The notes under the pieces: generated by a model
The model's database searches: none
Seen by the model: the letters and a program-made list of their open reading frames with translations, nothing else
Told to the model about the DNA's origin: nothing
Assembly (NCBI GenBank): GCA_964384205.1
Contig: CAYLKS010000075.1
Coordinates: forward strand, 1 to 11,813
DNA length: 11,813 bases
Direction: 5' to 3'
Source: CAYLKS01 sp964384205 [NCBI: uncultured bacterium]
GTDB lineage: Bacteria; JAGOEH01
Shown: positions 7,389-11,813 of the stretch, in pieces
Numbering within the stretch: position 1 is the first letter of the stretch
How the letters are laid out: each line of letters opens with the position of its first letter
Made by a program: the position numbers and the translations under genes

Positions 7389-7832
7389 TTACACTCTGCT
7401 TACTGTTATCCAGAATTTAATGTTAATACCAGTGTTTTCATCTACATTTTTATCTGAAAATGCAACCCTGTTTAACATTGCGTCATCGCTAGAAAACGCT
7501 CCAGCCTCTCTTATCACCTGCGAAGAAAAAAATAAAAATGTTCTCTCCAAAACTGCCTTATAATCTGACTCATAAGATGTGGTAGCTTGCAATCTTGACA
7601 ACTCACTCTCCAGTGTCGTATCTCCCTCTGATGGTGCTGTGTTCCCAGATCCAATAGCGATATAGTCAAAGTAAGCGGTGGACACTCCATTGAGTAGTTT
7701 TGCTAATCTCTCTAACCCAGTATTAACTATCATGTTTTCTTTAATTTCCTTTTCTTTTGTTTCTCCTGTCTTTACGTCAAAAGTGGTTATCTCCCAAATA
7801 CCTTTAACTCCCATTTTTTCTTTTTTTTTCAT
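7389..7832 (-). CDS. Small tail protein, IGTG-type family, copy 1 (147 aa)
   Basis: It opens with a lysine run, then KGIWEITTFDVKTGE (10-24), MIVNTGLERLAKLL (34-47), the signature IAIGSGNTAP (58-67), IREAG (107-111), MLNRVAF (119-125) and a closing strand INIKFWITV (136-144). The combination of VNTGL, IGSG-TAP and REAG is typical of small proteins encoded in phage tail-fibre regions. It is the best match to that type among the three copies here. The start is firm: GGAGGT stands 7 bases ahead and follows directly on the stop of the 320-aa gene. Codons 2-4 form a run of nine A. Role in the tail: small structural or fibre-tip protein, inferred. Confidence 0.82.
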   Translation of the reverse strand: MKKKEKMGVKGIWEITTFDVKTGETKEKEIKENMIVNTGLERLAKLLNGVSTAYFDYIAIGSGNTAPSEGDTTLESELSRLQATTSYESDYKAVLERTFLFFSSQVIREAGAFSSDDAMLNRVAFSDKNVDENTGINIKFWITVSRV

Positions 7833-7845
7833 TTTTCTTACCTCC

Positions 7846-8808
7846 TTAAAACAATTTCATTTGTAATTTTGCTATTACACCCCTTCCTAACCTATCATAA
7901 TCTATATCCATAGATGTAATTAATGCTGGTTGCAAATAAAAATCGTGCCTTTTTATAACGATAGGCAGGTTAAATATTTTTTTCAAATAATTATATTGAT
8001 TTGCTGTCAAATAACCCCAAGCGGCAGTAGATTTCTTTGTGTATGTCCTCCTGTCTATTATCAGATATGTTGCTTCTTTTTTGAAATTATTATTTACCTC
8101 CACAACGGGTTCCTGATAATCAAACTTAAATTTTGTTGGATTAGGCAAAACATTGCTTCTTTCCTTTAACATAGCAATACAATGCAAATAAAACTCCCCA
8201 TTTCCAGAAAACTTTAAAACTACCTCCTCGTTTTCATCTTTCACACAATTTATCTCTATTATTCTCCAATTATTTTCTGTCGGAGAAAAACAATAGTGAT
8301 ATTTCTGAATCCCATTACTTAAAACATCAAAAGAAATGTTTCCTGTAATATGCCTATAATCCATCAAAATCTTGATGGCCTTTTGTCCGCTTACTGTCGT
8401 TTTTAAATACCCATCTGTCAAAGAACAACGCAAAATGTTATCTCTCTCGTCCTCGTTTAATATTTCCGTTTCTCCGTTGTAAATCTCAAAATCATCAGAA
8501 ATATCAAATTTCACAGTCCTAAATAATGCAAAATTGTCATTTACAGGAACGGAGATTAACCAATTTTTATATTCTCCTTTGTTTCTTTCCTTAAAATCCT
8601 CTAAAACACCCCAAAACTCGCTATCTTCCCTTAAAAACAAATTGAAATATTTATCCTCAACCCCCACACTCTCAAACAAACTCTGAACAAACAACAAATT
8701 ACAATTATCAGAACAAGAAATATTCTCATCAAAAGAAGATTTAAATTCGCTCTTTATCTCCTCGCTCACCCCTACTTGTTCTTCTATTTCTACATATATT
8801 GTCGCCAT
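7846..8808 (-). CDS. Distal tail protein candidate sharing a module with the 488-aa protein (320 aa)
   Basis: It is the first gene after the tape measure, the place where siphophages usually encode the distal tail protein (Dit). The N-terminal 95 residues (VEIEEQVGV at 6-14, FESVGVEDKY at 45-54, NWLISVPVNDNFAL at 82-95) recur in the 488-aa protein. A beta-rich middle (about 140-215) includes ISFDVLSNG and GEFYLHCIAM. The C-terminal part contains ATYLIIDRRTYT (246-257) and WGYLTANQYNYLKKIF (264-279), then strands to the end. The ATG at 8808 follows AGGAG (8825-8821, spacing 12) or AAGG closer in, within a short leader from the promoter upstream. Dit identity rests on position and length only. 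Confidence 0.72.
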   Translation of the reverse strand: MATIYVEIEEQVGVSEEIKSEFKSSFDENISCSDNCNLLFVQSLFESVGVEDKYFNLFLREDSEFWGVLEDFKERNKGEYKNWLISVPVNDNFALFRTVKFDISDDFEIYNGETEILNEDERDNILRCSLTDGYLKTTVSGQKAIKILMDYRHITGNISFDVLSNGIQKYHYCFSPTENNWRIIEINCVKDENEEVVLKFSGNGEFYLHCIAMLKERSNVLPNPTKFKFDYQEPVVEVNNNFKKEATYLIIDRRTYTKKSTAAWGYLTANQYNYLKKIFNLPIVIKRHDFYLQPALITSMDIDYDRLGRGVIAKLQMKLF

Positions 8809-8833
8809 ACAATTACCTTACTCCTATATTTAT

Positions 8834-8863
8834 ATTATACCACAAACATATATCATTTGTCAA
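8834..8863 (-). promoter_or_regulatory. Consensus extended -10 promoter between tape measure and downstream tail genes
   Basis: On the minus strand TTGACA (8863-8858) is followed by an 18-base spacer and TATAAT (8839-8834). TGG directly before the -10 makes an extended -10 element. Transcription should start near 8827, giving a leader of about 19 bases that carries AGGAG and leads to ATG 8808. The -35 begins two bases after the tape measure stop codon (8867-8865). It would drive the 320-aa gene and those beyond it. No operator-like inverted repeat is evident around it. Confidence 0.85.
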
Positions 8864-8864
8864 G

Positions 8865-11813
8865 TTAAAAAACATATCCTTTTGGCAAAACTGCTCTGGT
8901 TATATTTCTAACATAAGATTTTTTAAATGCCTCCTGTGTTGCCTTTGAAACCTCCGATGCTATCTTATCCGCAACATCTGCCCCCTCTCCTTGTATTTTA
9001 TCAATATTAACATTTATATTTGCGTTAAAATAATAAGATTGTGGCAAAGCATATAATTTGGACAAAGAGGGAACTTGCACGCCCAAATTCAATGCCTGCT
9101 TGCCAGCCACTTCTTTTGGTGTTTCCTGAATTATAGTTCTTTTCTTCCCAAACAATCCACCCAGCAATAAGCTGGTTAATCCCAACAACGGATGTCCTGC
9201 CATTGTAAATAAGCTAGAAAATCCGCCAGTAAGACTTCCCCATAATCCTCCACCAGAACCAGCCATTGCCCCAGAAAGAAAAGAACCCAATCCTTGTTTG
9301 AATGTCATCCCGCCAAAAAATCCAGTGGGTGCTGTCGCAGCAGGCAAACCCACACCACCAGCAACCCCACCTTTTATTGCTCGTGACATAGAAGAAACCT
9401 CTCCTTTAACAGTATCTGCAAAATATTTTGATCCCTCTCTATGTGCTTCTAAAATATTTCTATATGTTATCTGTGAACCATCAATAAACGCCTTATCTAT
9501 GGCTGCCGGGTTGCCCTTTAATCCTGTCGCCAATTTTCCAAAATTACTCCCAATACCCGTCATAGCAAATAATTGATTTTTAAGATTTTCAGAAATAGCA
9601 CTTGCCAAAGATTTTCTAATGTTATCAATGAAACTATCAAAAATATCAGACGCTTCCTTTTCTCCCAATATAAAATCACTAAATGCAGATTTAAACATAT
9701 CTCCAAGCTCTGCTGCTGATGCGTTAATATCATCTATCATTTGCTTTTGTATTTTTAACGCTTGCGTTTCGATTTCGTATCCATCTACTCCCCTTGCTTT
9801 CATTATTTCATATCTTTGTATCTCCAACTGCAATGCGTCTGCTCCATATGCTTTCATTTGTTCTAACAGCATATTTTCTTTCTCTGCCAAAATATTTGCT
9901 CTGTTTTTTGCCTCTACAGATGTTATTTGAATTTCAAGCTGTTCTTTTAGTTTTTTCAAGTCTTTATCATTTTCAACATTAAATAACTTGATATAATTCA
10001 ACTTTTCTTTCAATATTTGCAACTCTGACCTTCTGTTCTCTTTCCCTGCGTTTTCTATTTCGTTTAAATTTTGTTTTAATTTTAATATTCCCTCCGAAAT
10101 AGACAACTTCAATTTTTCCAACTCTAACGAATCTTTCTTTTTCCTTAACTCATCATCAAGAACAACATTCTCTTTATTTAAAAAATCCAACAATTTATTA
10201 ACGGTAACTATCCTCTCTTGGTTCTGCAACAGCGATTTCTTTTCTATCGCCAACAAACCCCGCTTCGCCTCCTCTGCTGTAATAATATTCGTTGTTTCTT
10301 CCTTTGTAAGTGCATTCACTTTGGCCTTTGCCTGCAATTCTGCATTAGACTTGTCCTTGGATTGCTTTTCCAAATTTAAAATCTTTTCCTTCATTTTTTT
10401 AAGTAAATCCAGCGTTGCCATTTGTTTTTTATATTCCATATTCGTGCTACTAACATATTTTGCTAACAATTTAATATCATCTACTGCCAACTGCTGTTGA
10501 TTAGATAATTTTTCATAAATAGATGCAAGTTTCTCATATTCTTTACCTGTGCCTTTAAATTTCAGTCCGCTCACAGCAAACTCTGGCGTCATATTGCCCA
10601 AAGTATCTGCAACTATCGCCATCTGGTCCTGTAGCGTTTTTGCTAAAATTTTTGTCATCCCAAGTATTTCGGTTTTTAATTTATTAGTCGTCTGCTTGTG
10701 AATTGTGTCTGCCATATTAGCAGTCGCCTGCGGTATTCTATCCTCTATTATTTTTGCCAGAGCATCCATACTTGTAACATCTTTATCTATTTCTATTCCC
10801 GCCTGCCTCATTTTCTCAACAAAAACAGAAACAAGATTTGGTTCTAATTTCTTTGCCAACGAGGGCTCTTTTTTAAAGAAATCTGCCAATCTGCGACTCT
10901 CTTTCCATATTTGCAATTGTGCGTTTACTATACCATATTGTCTGTTTAATTTAGAGTTTGACTTCTCAATAAGTGCTAATTGTTCTTTATATTTAGCGTT
11001 AATTGGGTCCAAAAAATTAGCAATGCCAGCAAGCATCTTTGTCATAACGCTGACACTGCCCTTCATTAGTCCAGTGCCTCCAATAGCATCAACCACATTT
11101 TTCCATGCTCCAGACAGCCCCCGTAACCTATTTGCCAAAGCGTCTGTAAGAATTGCTACCGACCTATCCGCTTTACCAACACCAAGTAACGCATCCAAAT
11201 GAGCCTTCAATGCCTCATTATAATTTCCCATAAATGCCATCAACTCAGTCATTCTTCTCTTTCCTGCCAAAGCCTGTCCCAAATTTATTTTCTGTGCCTC
11301 CGTCAATGTATTCCATTTTAATGCAATTTCTGTCAAAACTTGACCAAGATTTCTCATTCTATATGTAGCAACCTCGCTCGCCTTTCCTTCTTCATCTAAA
11401 AAGACAGGAACCTTTGCAATTTCCTGGATAGTTTCTGCCGCCGATGTTCCCATCCGCGCAAAAATAGTTCTCCACGCCTTACCTATTGTAGCTCCCTTGC
11501 TACGAGTAACTGCGTGTGTTGCTGTTATAATCCCAATCATCTCCTCAAAAGAAATATTAAACTGCTTGGCCACTGGAGCCACATTTCTCATCGCCTCAAC
11601 CAATACTCCTGCCGTTACTGCATGATTTAACATTGCGTTTGTTAAACTGTCAACCACATTAGATGTGCTTTCTGCAGAATAACTAAATGCCTTCATTATT
11701 GATGTCAAATCCTCAACCGACTGTGTCATCGTCCTTCCTGTAATAAGGGAAAGTTTTACAGTAGTTTGCATTAATGGTATGATTTCCGCATAATTTCTAC
11801 CTTGTTGTGCCCA
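8865..11813 (-). CDS. Phage tail tape measure protein, TP901-like, N-terminus outside window
   Basis: This protein sets tail length and is packed in the tail tube before DNA ejection. The frame is open to the right edge; 982 residues are visible (counted from the edge), and the true start lies upstream. The ATG at 11771 is internal, since 14 in-frame codons before it (WAQQGRNYAEII...) fit the family. The first 220 or so residues carry the TP901 tape measure core: repeated helical segments, FEEMIGIITATHAV, then GQALAGKRRMTELMAFM. A long charged, coiled-coil-like stretch rich in Lys, Glu and Leu covers about 465-705. A Gly-rich hydrophobic region (about 815-892, including GFFGGM, SGAMAGSGGGLWG and LLGLTSLLLGGLFG) may be membrane-active. 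The C-terminus ends in YYFNANINVNID and a basic helical tail. Confidence 0.92.
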   Translation of the reverse strand, partial: WAQQGRNYAEIIPLMQTTVKLSLITGRTMTQSVEDLTSIMKAFSYSAESTSNVVDSLTNAMLNHAVTAGVLVEAMRNVAPVAKQFNISFEEMIGIITATHAVTRSKGATIGKAWRTIFARMGTSAAETIQEIAKVPVFLDEEGKASEVATYRMRNLGQVLTEIALKWNTLTEAQKINLGQALAGKRRMTELMAFMGNYNEALKAHLDALLGVGKADRSVAILTDALANRLRGLSGAWKNVVDAIGGTGLMKGSVSVMTKMLAGIANFLDPINAKYKEQLALIEKSNSKLNRQYGIVNAQLQIWKESRRLADFFKKEPSLAKKLEPNLVSVFVEKMRQAGIEIDKDVTSMDALAKIIEDRIPQATANMADTIHKQTTNKLKTEILGMTKILAKTLQDQMAIVADTLGNMTPEFAVSGLKFKGTGKEYEKLASIYEKLSNQQQLAVDDIKLLAKYVSSTNMEYKKQMATLDLLKKMKEKILNLEKQSKDKSNAELQAKAKVNALTKEETTNIITAEEAKRGLLAIEKKSLLQNQERIVTVNKLLDFLNKENVVLDDELRKKKDSLELEKLKLSISEGILKLKQNLNEIENAGKENRRSELQILKEKLNYIKLFNVENDKDLKKLKEQLEIQITSVEAKNRANILAEKENMLLEQMKAYGADALQLEIQRYEIMKARGVDGYEIETQALKIQKQMIDDINASAAELGDMFKSAFSDFILGEKEASDIFDSFIDNIRKSLASAISENLKNQLFAMTGIGSNFGKLATGLKGNPAAIDKAFIDGSQITYRNILEAHREGSKYFADTVKGEVSSMSRAIKGGVAGGVGLPAATAPTGFFGGMTFKQGLGSFLSGAMAGSGGGLWGSLTGGFSSLFTMAGHPLLGLTSLLLGGLFGKKRTIIQETPKEVAGKQALNLGVQVPSLSKLYALPQSYYFNANINVNIDKIQGEGADVADKIASEVSKATQEAFKKSYVRNITRAVLPKGYVF

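Noticed and set aside
7817-7832. Programmed frameshift at the A9 run at the start of the 147-aa gene
   Set aside because: The zero frame already gives a complete family-length protein; a shift would produce nothing recognisable.
8809-8864. Terminator after the tape measure gene
   Set aside because: I see no stem-loop with a T run in the gap; the sequence is accounted for by the promoter and leader.
10705-11202. Plus-strand frame of 165 codons opposite the tape measure gene
   Set aside because: It is antisense to a clearly conserved tape measure core, has no family features, and looks like a by-product of base composition. The same holds for the other plus-strand frames, e.g. 5295-5711.
11769-11771. 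ATG at 11771 as the true start of the tape measure protein
   Set aside because: The frame stays open to the edge, and the 14 upstream residues (WAQQGRNYAE...) fit the tape measure family; there is no Shine-Dalgarno before this ATG.
1-11813. CRISPR arrays, tRNA genes, insertion sequences, attachment sites
   Set aside because: No regular direct repeats, cloverleaf-like sequence, transposase frame or paired terminal repeats were noticed by eye; coding density leaves almost no room.

Overview
The window is a tail-morphogenesis segment of an AT-rich tailed-phage genome (phage, prophage or phage-tail-like particle). All nine genes lie on the minus strand and transcription runs from the right edge to the left. 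The strong GGAGG-type ribosome binding sites, the consensus TTGACA/TATAAT promoters and the AT-rich codons suggest a low-GC Gram-positive (Bacillota-like) host, but no host gene is present to prove it. No capsid, lysis, integration or replication gene is visible, so lifestyle cannot be judged. Intergenic space is almost nil; the largest gap is 56 bases.

Layout in transcription order: (1) tape measure protein, with its N-terminus beyond the right edge (8865-11813); (2) a 56-base gap with a near-ideal promoter; (3) a 320-aa tail protein; (4) a 147-aa small tail protein; (5) a 350-aa beta-propeller with an Asp-box; (6) a 488-aa multidomain protein with an Fn3-like domain, a calcium-binding-like motif and a module shared with the 320-aa protein; (7, 8) two more small proteins of the same type as the 147-aa one, 157 and 135 aa; (9) a 1157-aa hub/fibre-like protein with tandem repeats, a possible split hub fold and a carbohydrate-binding-like beta-sandwich; (10) at the left edge, an ORF cut by the window whose visible 163 residues are mostly a mini-intein (Hint domain).

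The order fits a siphophage-like tail: the tape measure sets tail length, and the genes after it build the distal tail, hub and receptor-binding parts. The genes between tape measure and hub look partly like duplicated cassettes: a longer protein containing a PVN-NF module is followed by one or two small IGTG/AP proteins (320+147 aa, then 488+157+135 aa), with the propeller gene between the two sets.

The most notable items are the mini-intein 21 residues into the last gene, the duplicated cassettes, and two consensus promoters sharing a 13-base core and an 18-base spacer, one of them buried inside a coding region. All protein functions are read from sequence motifs by eye; no database comparison was made.
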